Shown one piece after another: positions 1 through 5,894 of a stretch of 7,725 nt of DNA. Position 1 is the stretch's first letter, and each line of letters starts with the position of its first letter. Source of the stretch: Deltaproteobacteria bacterium (lineage in GTDB: Bacteria; Desulfobacterota; Syntrophia; Syntrophales; Smithellaceae); NCBI GenBank assembly GCA_019136325.1, contig JAGVUJ010000212.1, positions 1-7,725 of the forward strand. The letters are read 5' to 3'. The notes beneath the pieces are model-generated. The model saw only the letters and a list, made by a program, of their open reading frames with translations, ran no database searches and had not been told where the DNA came from. The translations under genes were made by a program, and so were the position numbers.

Positions 1-6
1 TCTTGA

Positions 7-80
7 TGGGGAATCGTTCAATGGTAGGACGCCGGACTCTGACTCCGTTAATCAAGGTTCGAATCCTTGTTCCCCAGCCA
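7..80 (+). tRNA. tRNA-Gln (anticodon CTG), CCA encoded
   Basis: A full cloverleaf can be folded by eye. The 7-bp acceptor stem (7-13 with 70-76) is perfect. The D arm is 16-19 with 27-30. The anticodon stem is 32-36 with 44-48 and has one C-T mismatch at its base. The anticodon loop 37-43 carries CTG at 39-41. The T arm is 53-57 with 65-69 and its loop is TTCGAAT. The discriminator is G77 and the CCA at 78-80 is encoded. CTG reads the Gln codon CAG. An integrase gene ends seven bases beyond the CCA, so this tRNA is very probably the integration site of the element to its right. The integration appears to have left the tRNA intact. Confidence 0.95.
53..80 (+). other. putative attachment site (att) at the tRNA-Gln 3' end
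   Basis: Tyrosine integrases of islands commonly recombine within the 3' half of a tRNA and regenerate it from element-borne sequence. The integrase gene abuts this tRNA and points at it. The T arm plus 3' acceptor strand is therefore the likely crossover region. The matching direct repeat at the far end of the element is not in this window, so the core boundaries cannot be fixed. Confidence 0.5.
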
Positions 81-87
81 AATTAAA

Positions 88-1182
88 TCAAGCACTTACA
101 AGCTTTAAAACTGGTTCCCGGGCTCTATTTTTCTGTGATTGTGATAAATTTGTGATAGTTTTTCCTTGGATCCTGTCCATCACTTCTATTCCCGTCCGTA
201 AACTCTCCGTGCAATGATGCGCATACCTCATAACCATTTTCACTTCCTTCCAACGTCCAAGTTTCTGCAGCGTGAGCAGATCCACCCCGTTTTGCACGAG
301 CCTTGTGGCAAAGGTATGACGCAGATCATGGAACCGAAGCTTTCTGATCCCTGATTTTTTTGCCGCCTCCTGAAAAGCTCGTATGAGATTGCTCGCCAAA
401 ATCCGTTTTCCGCATGTATTGGTAAAAATGTGGTCGTTTTCATTATGCGGATTCTCATTCTTTGGCAGGAGGACATTCAATGCGGTTTGACTGAGCGGCA
501 ACGTATCGACGCTTTTATTTTTCTGCTCAAAAATAGTGATCGTTTGACGATCCATATCTACCTGCGACCACTTCAAATCCAAAATCTCGCTCTGGCGGAG
601 GCCGGTGTTGATTGCAAAAATGATGATCTCCTGGAGCCACTTTTGGGATGCCTTTTTCAGTTTCTGTTCCTCTTCCAGAGTCAGCCAGCGTTCAATCAAA
701 TTGTTCACTTTTTCTTTTTGAACTTTGTTAACCGGATTATCCTTCAGCCACTCCCATTCACGCACTGCCAAGTTAAATGCATGGCCCATGAGAGTCAGTT
801 CATAATTGACAGTCCGCGGTGCTGCCCCTTCCATCCTTCGCTTGACCTTATATTCTGATATCTGCAGCGGAGTTATTTCCGTCAGGATCATATTGCCAAA
901 TACCGGATCAAGGTTCTTTCTTAGCCCCTTATCTCTTTCGTAGGATTTCGGTGCCTTGTTAAGGGCAGAATATTCAGTCATATACTTATCCATCAGGTCC
1001 TTGAATGTATAGTCATCGCCTGCCGGCTTCTCAAACCACTTTCCTTCAGCTATTTCCCCTTTCAATTTGTCAAAGATCCGCTGGGCCAGCTTTTTGTCTT
1101 CCGTTTCGGTGGACCGTCTGTACTGCTGACCCTGATGAGTAAAACTCATCCACCAGACCGTTCCTCTTTTATATAGACCCAT
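88..1182 (-). CDS. Tyrosine recombinase / site-specific integrase of the element
   Basis: A 364-aa phage-type integrase that would catalyse integration and, with a directionality factor, excision at the adjacent tRNA-Gln. The N terminus (about residues 1-50, starting MGLYKRGTVWW) resembles an arm-DNA-binding domain. Residues 58-155 form the helical core-binding domain, and 165-335 the catalytic domain. Visible catalytic residues are R196 (TGLRQSE), K223 in the beta-hairpin, H285 and R288 (HDLRHTFAT), W311 (LGRW, at the second His/Trp position) and nucleophile Y320 (MRYAHH). The set is complete, so the enzyme should be active. I chose the ATG at 1182 because AGGAGGT (1188-1194) lies five bases upstream and the protein then starts like known relatives. 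The open frame continues to 1392, but that part overlaps the excisionase gene. The start overlaps the upstream gene by 14 bp, which suggests translational coupling. Confidence 0.95.
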   Translation of the reverse strand: MGLYKRGTVWWMSFTHQGQQYRRSTETEDKKLAQRIFDKLKGEIAEGKWFEKPAGDDYTFKDLMDKYMTEYSALNKAPKSYERDKGLRKNLDPVFGNMILTEITPLQISEYKVKRRMEGAAPRTVNYELTLMGHAFNLAVREWEWLKDNPVNKVQKEKVNNLIERWLTLEEEQKLKKASQKWLQEIIIFAINTGLRQSEILDLKWSQVDMDRQTITIFEQKNKSVDTLPLSQTALNVLLPKNENPHNENDHIFTNTCGKRILASNLIRAFQEAAKKSGIRKLRFHDLRHTFATRLVQNGVDLLTLQKLGRWKEVKMVMRYAHHCTESLRTGIEVMDRIQGKTITNLSQSQKNRAREPVLKLVSA

Positions 1183-1564
1183 GTTGTACCTCCTGTTTGG
1201 GTCCCTTGATCCGGTCTGATTTCCCGTGACTGGCAGAGTAATATTTATCGGTTTCTTCGTCAATGGTATTTGTGATAATCTTCGAAAAGCTATCCGTTGA
1301 ACACTTGGACGACTTTCTTCTTCTGTTCCTGGGTTTGTGTTGCTCTGTCGCCTGCGGATTTTTGCTTCTGCAATCCTCCAACCACGCATCAATTTCGTCC
1401 AGACGGAATCTAACGAGACGCCCGATACGGTAATGGGGGATCTCGCCCGCTTCTACTTTGGCATAGAGGGTTTTTACCTTAATGCTCAGATATGATGCTA
1501 ATTCTGAAATCGTCAAAAGTTCATTTTTGTGCTGCTCTCGCTCGGTTAATCCTGAAACTTCCAT
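1169..1564 (-). CDS. Excisionase / AlpA-type helix-turn-helix DNA-binding protein
   Basis: A 131-aa protein. Residues 16-65 (from LLTISELASYLSIKVKTLY to LDEIDAWLED) fit the MerR-like winged HTH_17 'excisionase family' domain: a first helix ELASYLS, a recognition helix around KTLYAKVEAG, and a wing IPHYRIGRLVRF. A basic patch near 78-87 (KPRNRRRKSSK) and a hydrophilic, probably disordered tail follow. The ATG at 1564 was chosen because GGGAG (1573-1577) sits about eight bases upstream. An earlier in-frame ATG at 1669 would add an unrelated-looking extension. The gene overlaps the integrase start by 14 bp, and the integrase Shine-Dalgarno sequence lies inside this gene. The likely role is recombination directionality factor and/or regulator of the integrase. 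The HTH domain is clear, but the excisionase role is inferred from context. Confidence 0.85.
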   Translation of the reverse strand: MEVSGLTEREQHKNELLTISELASYLSIKVKTLYAKVEAGEIPHYRIGRLVRFRLDEIDAWLEDCRSKNPQATEQHKPRNRRRKSSKCSTDSFSKIITNTIDEETDKYYSASHGKSDRIKGPKQEVQHGSI

Positions 1565-1638
1565 TCTGATGCTCCCATCCGGGATCGGACGGTAAATGCA
1601 TCGATGACCTCCGGCGATCAAACCGGGAAAATCTTTAA

Positions 1639-1650
1639 AAATAATTATTT
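1639..1650. promoter_or_regulatory. 12-bp perfect palindrome upstream of the excisionase gene
   Basis: AAATAATTATTT is its own reverse complement and lies 75 bp upstream of the excisionase ATG, in the AT-rich leader of the xis-int operon. It could be an operator for that operon. AT-rich palindromes also occur by chance in such sequence, so the support is weak. Confidence 0.25.
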
Positions 1651-1676
1651 CAAATAATCCTGACCCCAATGAATTT

Positions 1677-1754
1677 TAAAGTTTGTTAAGTGAATGAAGA
1701 ATAAGGAAATAATATTTGATTTTAAATTACATATCATATATTTAACAAACTTTA
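1677..1754. repeat. 13-bp perfect inverted repeat flanking a 52-bp AT-rich segment
   Basis: The left arm TAAAGTTTGTTAA (1677-1689) is the exact reverse complement of TTAACAAACTTTA (1742-1754). The 52 bp between the arms hold candidate promoter elements for the gene at 1774, and the right arm lies just before its ribosome binding site. Possible roles are a paired operator, a recombinase binding site or an invertible segment. A nine-base part of the arm (TAACAAACT) recurs at 4636-4644, upstream of the ParB-like gene. A terminator is unlikely because there is no T-run and the loop would be 52 nt. Confidence 0.6.
1716..1742 (+). promoter_or_regulatory. Candidate promoter for the degenerate recombinase gene
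   Basis: A TTGATT -35-like hexamer (1716-1721) is followed after 15 bases by TATATT (1737-1742). The spacing is short and the region is AT-rich, so other pairings are possible. If real, the promoter lies inside the 13-bp inverted repeat, with the right arm over the start region. Confidence 0.3.
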
Positions 1755-1773
1755 CTATGGGAGATAAAGTATT

Positions 1774-2511
1774 ATGCAAACCATACATGTCCAGCCACGC
1801 TTATCTGAAACGGATTTTTTCAATCTCGTAAATAGAGTTGAGCATTTTAATACCCCCTTCATCGACGGTAAGGTATTGTCAGCGATTATTAAGGCTACTT
1901 TCTATTGCGGCTTAAAGAAAACTGAGATTTTATCGCTTAATATATCTGATATTGTTGACAAAAATGGAGTTATTCGTCAAAATATTTACAACGAAATTCC
2001 AATTTCAGATCAAAGTAGGACAATTTTCCAAGATCATCTTGAATATCTAAAATTCAAGAGTTACCGCAGAATAAATTCAGCACCCCTGTTCCCCAACAGG
2101 AAAAAGGAGCGATACTGTTCACGGCAACTTCAATACCATTTGAAAAAATGTATGAAAGATGTTGGATTGGAAACAATCCGACAAAGCGGAATCTGTAGAT
2201 TTTATGAACAAATGAAAGCTGAAAGAAGATATGATGTTGAGTGCCTGCAGAAGACAGTTCAGTTTGCAAGATGTACACAAAGACATGTTCTGGGGATCCT
2301 TAAAAATAAAATCACACCTGCCGGGAAAAAGACTCAAATGTTCTTGGTATATTGGGAAATCATAGAGTGTACAAATCCTGAAAATACACCAACTTATAAA
2401 AATGTTCCAATTGACGAAGCATATATTCAGAATGATCCAAAATTAAGCAAAAAGGAAAAAGAGTTGCTAATAAGAATTTTGCATAATGATCCCTTCATCA
2501 ACAACCCATAA
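1774..2511 (+). CDS. Degenerate tyrosine-recombinase-like protein, probably catalytically inactive
   Basis: A 245-aa protein whose residues about 30-175 follow the tyrosine recombinase catalytic domain. CGLKKTEILSL (45-55) matches the TGLRxSEIL box I, but Lys48 replaces the catalytic Arg. LFPNRKKERYCSRQL (105-119) matches the usual segment between the boxes. ETIRQSG (133-139) matches HxLRHT with both His lost and R136 kept. CTQRHV (167-172) has His171 where the nucleophilic Tyr is expected. No core-binding N-terminal domain is present, and residues 180-245 are a hydrophilic tail I do not recognise. A GGGAG sequence (1759-1763) ten bases upstream supports the ATG. The frame is intact despite the lost active site, which suggests a kept DNA-binding or accessory role and not a decaying gene. 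Base composition is visibly more AT-rich than that of the flanking IS. The fold assignment is by motif only. Confidence 0.8.
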   Translation: MQTIHVQPRLSETDFFNLVNRVEHFNTPFIDGKVLSAIIKATFYCGLKKTEILSLNISDIVDKNGVIRQNIYNEIPISDQSRTIFQDHLEYLKFKSYRRINSAPLFPNRKKERYCSRQLQYHLKKCMKDVGLETIRQSGICRFYEQMKAERRYDVECLQKTVQFARCTQRHVLGILKNKITPAGKKTQMFLVYWEIIECTNPENTPTYKNVPIDEAYIQNDPKLSKKEKELLIRILHNDPFINNP

Positions 2512-2561
2512 CATCCTTAATTCCCGCAAATAAACGTTCCCGTTACCTCTACAGCATTACA

Positions 2562-2565
2562 TTAG
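2562..2565. repeat. Candidate target-site duplication TTAG (left copy)
   Basis: TTAG directly precedes the left terminal inverted repeat and is repeated directly after the right one at 4572-4575. Four bases match exactly. A match this short can arise by chance, and the wider flanks do not match in register. Confidence 0.5.
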
Positions 2566-2582
2566 CCCGACTTCGCCGATTC
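2566..2582 (+). repeat. IS left terminal inverted repeat
   Basis: CCCGACTTCGCCGATTC matches the inward-read right end at 16 of 17 bases. The similarity stops on the inner side after this block. On the outer side it merges into the candidate TTAG duplication. Confidence 0.85.
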
Positions 2583-2640
2583 GCGGGATAAATAGGATAA
2601 AAACTCAATAAAATCAGGATAGCGATGTTAAAAGTCTTCA

Positions 2641-4416
2641 CTACAGGGCTATTTTAGATGCTTGGTATACATGCGTTGCCAGTTTCGGCGGCGGTTGATC
2701 GGGAAAAGATAATTGCAACTTTTTCATCAATAACAGAAGGTCTGTATCCGGTTTCGTATATCGGGACATAATGACAGTACGGTTATCCGTTGTCGGAAGA
2801 TGGATGTCGATCATCTGAACCGCACTGAACTTTTCCAGAACGACTCGCGGGGTTAAACCAGGAGCCAGATCATGAAGACGGCGACGCAAAGTAACGTGAA
2901 GCGTGTAGGCCAGAAACGCCACAAAGATATGGGCTTCAATACGCTCTTCTTTTTGATGATGAATAGGACGAAGCGCCAAATCCCCTTTTAGATTTTTAAA
3001 GGCTTCTTCCACCTGAACCAGTTGCGTGTAAAGCGTCCACATTTGAGCCGGATCATGACCAACAAGATTGCTTCGCAGCAAATAGCGCCCTTCGCGAATC
3101 CGGACGGCGCGCAGTTTGTCCTTGCGCAAAAAAAATTGTAATTTTTCGTCTCTTTTCGGAATCTCCACCTGTACCAGCCGCCAGGCTGAAGGAGATTGTT
3201 GTTTGGCCGCTCCCAGCTTGAGTAACAACTCATCACGATTTAATGACATGCTCTTGAGCTGATGCAGCCTTGCCCATAATCGTTTCAGTTGCCGCCGCCG
3301 CATGGATCGTTCTTTGAGGATTCTATCCCGGCTTTGGGCCAAGACATACACCTCGTTATCATGAGGCAGCAGTTTGACATCCACGCCGTCACGAACCTTT
3401 TGCCAGGGGTGTTGAGTCAAAGATTTTTCATACTCGGACAGGCGTCCTTTAGGGGTTCCCACCAGATAGTAAACCGGTGGATCGTGCTTACGCATTTCTT
3501 CTAAAACCTCTTCCGTCGGAATGCCGCGGTCCATGACCCAAATGCGCTTAGCCTTGCCGTATTGAGATTCGATTTTTTGCAAAAAGTCCCGCAGTGTTGT
3601 TTTGTCCGCCGTGTTGCCGGACATGACTTCGTAGGCTAAAGGAAAACCCTCGGGTGTGACAATCAAACCAATAACGACCTGGACGCAGTCAAAGCGTTTG
3701 TCCCGGCTATAGCCGAACTTGCGTTTGTCGTTTGCCGGAAACGGCGGATTGCTTTCAAAATAGGTGCTGGTCAAATCGTAAAGCAGGACGTCGAAGGTGG
3801 CATTGAACATATCCTTCCAGCATTTCGTCAGATGATCGAAGAGTGCCTGCTTATGCTCCAGTAATCTGTCCAGGCATTTGTAAGGTTTATGGATATCGAC
3901 AAACTCGAAACCCGCGCCCAAAAGATCGCCTAGCGCGCTTGTGTCGTACCAGTGACGGTGAAAGCGCCATTCGCTGCCCGGATCGATCAGGCGATAACAG
4001 TAAAGAGCCTGGAGGATTAAATCCCAGCGGGTTCCTTTGCGGCTGGACGGCAGTCGATCAGACCAGAACGTATCAAGCCCCAATTGCCGGTATAGCCAAC
4101 ATGCCAACCAGCAGGCACCCCATTGCCGGGGGCGGCGAAGTTCCACATCGTTGAGCCGTATCTGCACCACATCGTGGGTGTTGATTTCTGCCGGGCGATC
4201 TTCGGGAAACAGGGACATCGTTTTCGCCGATGCTTGTCCATCTTCAAGGACTTCGATGGTCTTGCGCCACGACGCCTGCTGTGAATCATTGATTTCCCCC
4301 AGATACAGAACCTGCCGTTGAATAACCTTGCCGCCGGAGACGCGGCGGTTTTCCACCACGCTCCAGTAGCGATGTTCTTTGCCGTCTTTTTTCCGATTCG
4401 TGCATCGTAGAAACAT
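2641..4416 (-). CDS. IS1634-family (IS4-like) DDE transposase
   Basis: A 591-aa transposase in one uninterrupted frame. An N-terminal region (1-60) contains the VVENRRVSGGK and VLYLGEIND segments typical of this family. The catalytic RNase H-like core carries D214 (LLYDLTSTYF) and D296 (WVMDRGIP), separated by the usual conserved stretch with KRKFGYSRDKR and FPLAYEVMSGNTADK. The glutamate is E470, set in a Y-x2-L-x3-E-x6-K pattern (Y463, E470, K477). This equals the IS4-type YREK signature with Leu in place of Arg. A basic, helical insertion (about 365-400) lies between the second Asp and the Glu, as is usual for IS4-like enzymes. The ATG at 4416 has no clear Shine-Dalgarno sequence, and a potential leader hairpin lies just upstream. 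It should catalyse cut-and-paste transposition of the IS that bears it, and no defect is visible. Confidence 0.95.
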   Translation of the reverse strand: MFLRCTNRKKDGKEHRYWSVVENRRVSGGKVIQRQVLYLGEINDSQQASWRKTIEVLEDGQASAKTMSLFPEDRPAEINTHDVVQIRLNDVELRRPRQWGACWLACWLYRQLGLDTFWSDRLPSSRKGTRWDLILQALYCYRLIDPGSEWRFHRHWYDTSALGDLLGAGFEFVDIHKPYKCLDRLLEHKQALFDHLTKCWKDMFNATFDVLLYDLTSTYFESNPPFPANDKRKFGYSRDKRFDCVQVVIGLIVTPEGFPLAYEVMSGNTADKTTLRDFLQKIESQYGKAKRIWVMDRGIPTEEVLEEMRKHDPPVYYLVGTPKGRLSEYEKSLTQHPWQKVRDGVDVKLLPHDNEVYVLAQSRDRILKERSMRRRQLKRLWARLHQLKSMSLNRDELLLKLGAAKQQSPSAWRLVQVEIPKRDEKLQFFLRKDKLRAVRIREGRYLLRSNLVGHDPAQMWTLYTQLVQVEEAFKNLKGDLALRPIHHQKEERIEAHIFVAFLAYTLHVTLRRRLHDLAPGLTPRVVLEKFSAVQMIDIHLPTTDNRTVIMSRYTKPDTDLLLLMKKLQLSFPDQPPPKLATHVYQASKIAL

Positions 4417-4423
4417 AGTGCGC

Positions 4424-4469
4424 GAAGACTACCACGCGCCCCGGCATCATGAAAAGGGGGTAGGTCTTC
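4424..4469 (-). promoter_or_regulatory. Potential leader hairpin immediately upstream of the transposase start
   Basis: On the minus strand, GAAGACCTAC (4460-4469) can pair with GTAGTCTTC (4424-4432) with a single bulged base. The foot of the hairpin lies seven bases before the transposase ATG. Such hairpins in other insertion sequences limit translation from transcripts that read in from outside. That role here is an inference. Confidence 0.35.
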
Positions 4470-4475
4470 ACTACA
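4464..4475 (+). repeat. Subterminal direct repeat GTCTTCACTACA (right copy; left copy 2634-2645)
   Basis: The same 12 bases occur on both sides of the transposase gene, and the left copy contains the transposase stop codon. Both copies are followed within about 30 bases by ATTTT. They may be subterminal protein-binding sites or a trace of how the element was assembled. Confidence 0.6.
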
Positions 4476-4525
4476 AGCGCTTTTGCACTATTTTCGCTTC
4501 CTAAATATCTGAAAATATTTGAACG

Positions 4526-4540
4526 AAATTTTGAAAATTT
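4526..4540. repeat. 15-bp AT-rich palindrome inside the IS right end
   Basis: AAATTTTGAAAATTT consists of two exact 7-bp complementary arms around one central G. It lies between the transposase leader and the right terminal inverted repeat. Its role is unknown. Confidence 0.4.
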
Positions 4541-4554
4541 GTCTTTGGGGGGCT

Positions 4555-4571
4555 GAATCGGCTAAGTCGGG
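4555..4571 (-). repeat. IS right terminal inverted repeat
   Basis: On the plus strand this reads GAATCGGCTAAGTCGGG. Its reverse complement matches the left end at 16 of 17 bases. TTAG (4572-4575) follows and matches the bases before the left end. Confidence 0.85.
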
Positions 4572-4576
4572 TTAGA

Positions 4577-4605
4577 TTGTACAAAATTGATTTCATTAGT
4601 AATAA
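4577..4605 (+). promoter_or_regulatory. Candidate promoter of the ParB-like/TGT-like operon
   Basis: TTGTAC (4577-4582), 17 bases, then TAATAA (4600-4605), in an AT-rich stretch starting two bases after the candidate target duplication. If correct, the IS landed just upstream of the -35 box and left the operon's own promoter intact. It could still have removed upstream activator sites. This is a visual match only. Confidence 0.35.
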
Positions 4606-4635
4606 TGAATTTTTATTCCCTATTCTGCATACTTC

Positions 4636-4644
4636 TAACAAACT
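4636..4644 (+). promoter_or_regulatory. TAACAAACT motif shared with the 1742-1754 repeat arm
   Basis: Nine bases identical to 1743-1751, at a similar distance before a start codon: 27 bases here and 22 bases before the gene at 1774. It may be a shared operator linking the degenerate recombinase and the ParB/TGT operon. Nine bases in AT-rich DNA can also coincide by chance. Confidence 0.35.
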
Positions 4645-4671
4645 ACAAATATTTCGATTTTGGAGGTGTGC

Positions 4672-5880
4672 ATGAAAAAAAATAGTGATCAAGCAGTAAA
4701 AACGGGGGATCGATTGGTCGAAGAAGCTGGGAACCTGTCCCAGAAGACCGATAAGGAAGCGATACAATCGCGGACCAATTGGTGTGATGAAGAAAATCTC
4801 TCAAAGATGATTGAGGATTTGTCAAAGAGGGAGCAAGACTCCCCGGGAGTTTTGTCCCGGGAGAGTGAACCATCCAAGTTCAGGAACATCGGTTGGACAA
4901 CAGAGGAATTGGCGATCGATCAGATCAACCGCCTTGATCTTCTCCCAGATTATGTCCAACCGATGGAAGCGGATCGACCGATTGTTGCAAGAACTCCAAA
5001 TGGTTTTTATTGTATCGATGGATGGGATGTGATCGCGCTAGCCCGGTCGAGTGCCGCAACTTCAGTTTTGGTGGATGTGGATAACATGGCGGAGCATTCT
5101 GACCTGGAGCTGTGTATCAGGAAGATGGCAATAAGGCTGAAGACCAGAGGTGATGCCGCGTACATGGAAATCGCCCGCAACAGCCGGGACGTATATCAAA
5201 TGCTCCTTTCCACCAACGAGAGTGATTTGAAGGTTTTTAGTCATGGTGGCCGACGCGATCATGAAGCCCTCATTGGAAATAGGGAAGACGACGCAGTGGA
5301 GATCATTGCCCGCAGAATCAGGAAGGATCGGGACACAATTTTGAAGCATCTGCTTCATTGTAAAAATTTGTCTGATGACGCCATCCTTTACTTTATTGAG
5401 AAGAGGGCGGGAAAAAAGTTCTTTGAAACTATCCAGGTCAAGCGACGCAAGTTAGAGAAGGAACTCACAGGGTCTAGAAAATCATCCTTTGAGAAAACTG
5501 CAGAAATTTCTTCTTTCATGATCGCGGAATTTGAAAAATTCATAGCTCCGAAAACAGTGGGCAATGGGCAACAAGCTCCATCCGTGACACCACCCCCAGT
5601 AGCATCACCCACTGAATCCAATCCTTCCGATGATGATGACCTTGACGATCAGGAAGACATCGAAGATGCGCCGAGTCCAACCAACAGTGATGATCCCCCT
5701 GAACAACCGGTGACATTCGCATCAATCAAAAGCAGGGCACTGGAGCTTGCACAGCGGATCGCGGAGGACCTTAGTAAGGATGTCACCCTCGATGATGTCG
5801 AAAGACGCCTCCAACAGGAAATTGTGACCATGACGAATCTCCTTGCAACAATCACTTTCCTTAAAAAGGTGCAGGAATAA
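4672..5880 (+). CDS. ParB/DpdB-like protein, first gene of a putative DNA base-modification operon
   Basis: A 402-aa protein. Residues 75-155 look like a ParB/sulfiredoxin-type domain: ELAIDQINRLDLLP, then FYCIDGWDVIALAR (around 115-126), then SVLVDVDNMAEHSDLEL. The usual DGxxR motif reads D116-G-W-D119, so the phosphate-binding Arg is absent. Residues about 204-242 (DDAVEIIARRIRKDRDTIL onward) resemble the helix-turn-helix that follows the ParB domain in KorB/ParB. A Pro/Asp-rich linker (about 304-346, with DDDDLDD) and a helical C terminus (348-402) finish the protein. Start: ATG 4672 with GGAGG at 4662-4666, and the in-frame TTG at 4660 is less likely. The next gene, 14 bp downstream, is TGT-like. 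DpdB, a ParB-like protein, works with the TGT-like DpdA in known deazaguanine DNA modification, so a partner role is inferred. No ParA-like gene is nearby to suggest partition. Confidence 0.85.
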   Translation: MKKNSDQAVKTGDRLVEEAGNLSQKTDKEAIQSRTNWCDEENLSKMIEDLSKREQDSPGVLSRESEPSKFRNIGWTTEELAIDQINRLDLLPDYVQPMEADRPIVARTPNGFYCIDGWDVIALARSSAATSVLVDVDNMAEHSDLELCIRKMAIRLKTRGDAAYMEIARNSRDVYQMLLSTNESDLKVFSHGGRRDHEALIGNREDDAVEIIARRIRKDRDTILKHLLHCKNLSDDAILYFIEKRAGKKFFETIQVKRRKLEKELTGSRKSSFEKTAEISSFMIAEFEKFIAPKTVGNGQQAPSVTPPPVASPTESNPSDDDDLDDQEDIEDAPSPTNSDDPPEQPVTFASIKSRALELAQRIAEDLSKDVTLDDVERRLQQEIVTMTNLLATITFLKKVQE

Positions 5881-5894
5881 GGGAAGAGACCATC

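Larger units (their letters stand above)
2566..4571. mobile_element. IS1634-type insertion sequence, apparently complete
   Basis: A 2006-bp element bounded by 17-bp terminal inverted repeats with one mismatch. The ends read CCCGACTTCGCCGATTC on the left (2566-2582) and CCCGACTTAGCCGATTC on the right, read inward (4555-4571). It carries one intact transposase gene on the minus strand and is flanked by TTAG on both sides. Inner features include a 12-bp direct repeat GTCTTCACTACA at 2634-2645 and 4464-4475, and a 15-bp AT palindrome at 4526-4540. It sits in intergenic DNA and breaks no recognisable gene. IS1634 elements usually make 5-6 bp duplications, so a 4-bp duplication or slightly different end points need checking. 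Confidence 0.88.

Noticed and set aside
430..858. Plus-strand open frame of 142 codons inside the integrase gene
   Set aside because: It lies opposite the conserved integrase catalytic region, has no ribosome binding site, and gives an implausible hydrophobic, Phe-rich product.
1183..1392. N-terminal extension of the integrase frame by 70 residues
   Set aside because: It overlaps the excisionase gene in another frame. A strong Shine-Dalgarno sequence directs the start at 1182, and the extension has no integrase-like sequence.
1677..1754. Inverted repeat as a rho-independent terminator
   Set aside because: The arms are AT-rich, the loop would be 52 nt, and no T-run follows.
3843..4321. Overlapping plus-strand open frames opposite the transposase 5' half
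   Set aside because: They are antisense to a conserved DDE transposase, show no domain features, and reflect the GC-rich composition of the IS.
4672..5880. Chromosome or plasmid partition ParB
   Set aside because: There is no ParA-like gene and no parS-like palindrome in the window, and the nucleotide-binding motif is altered. A modification partner fits the context better.
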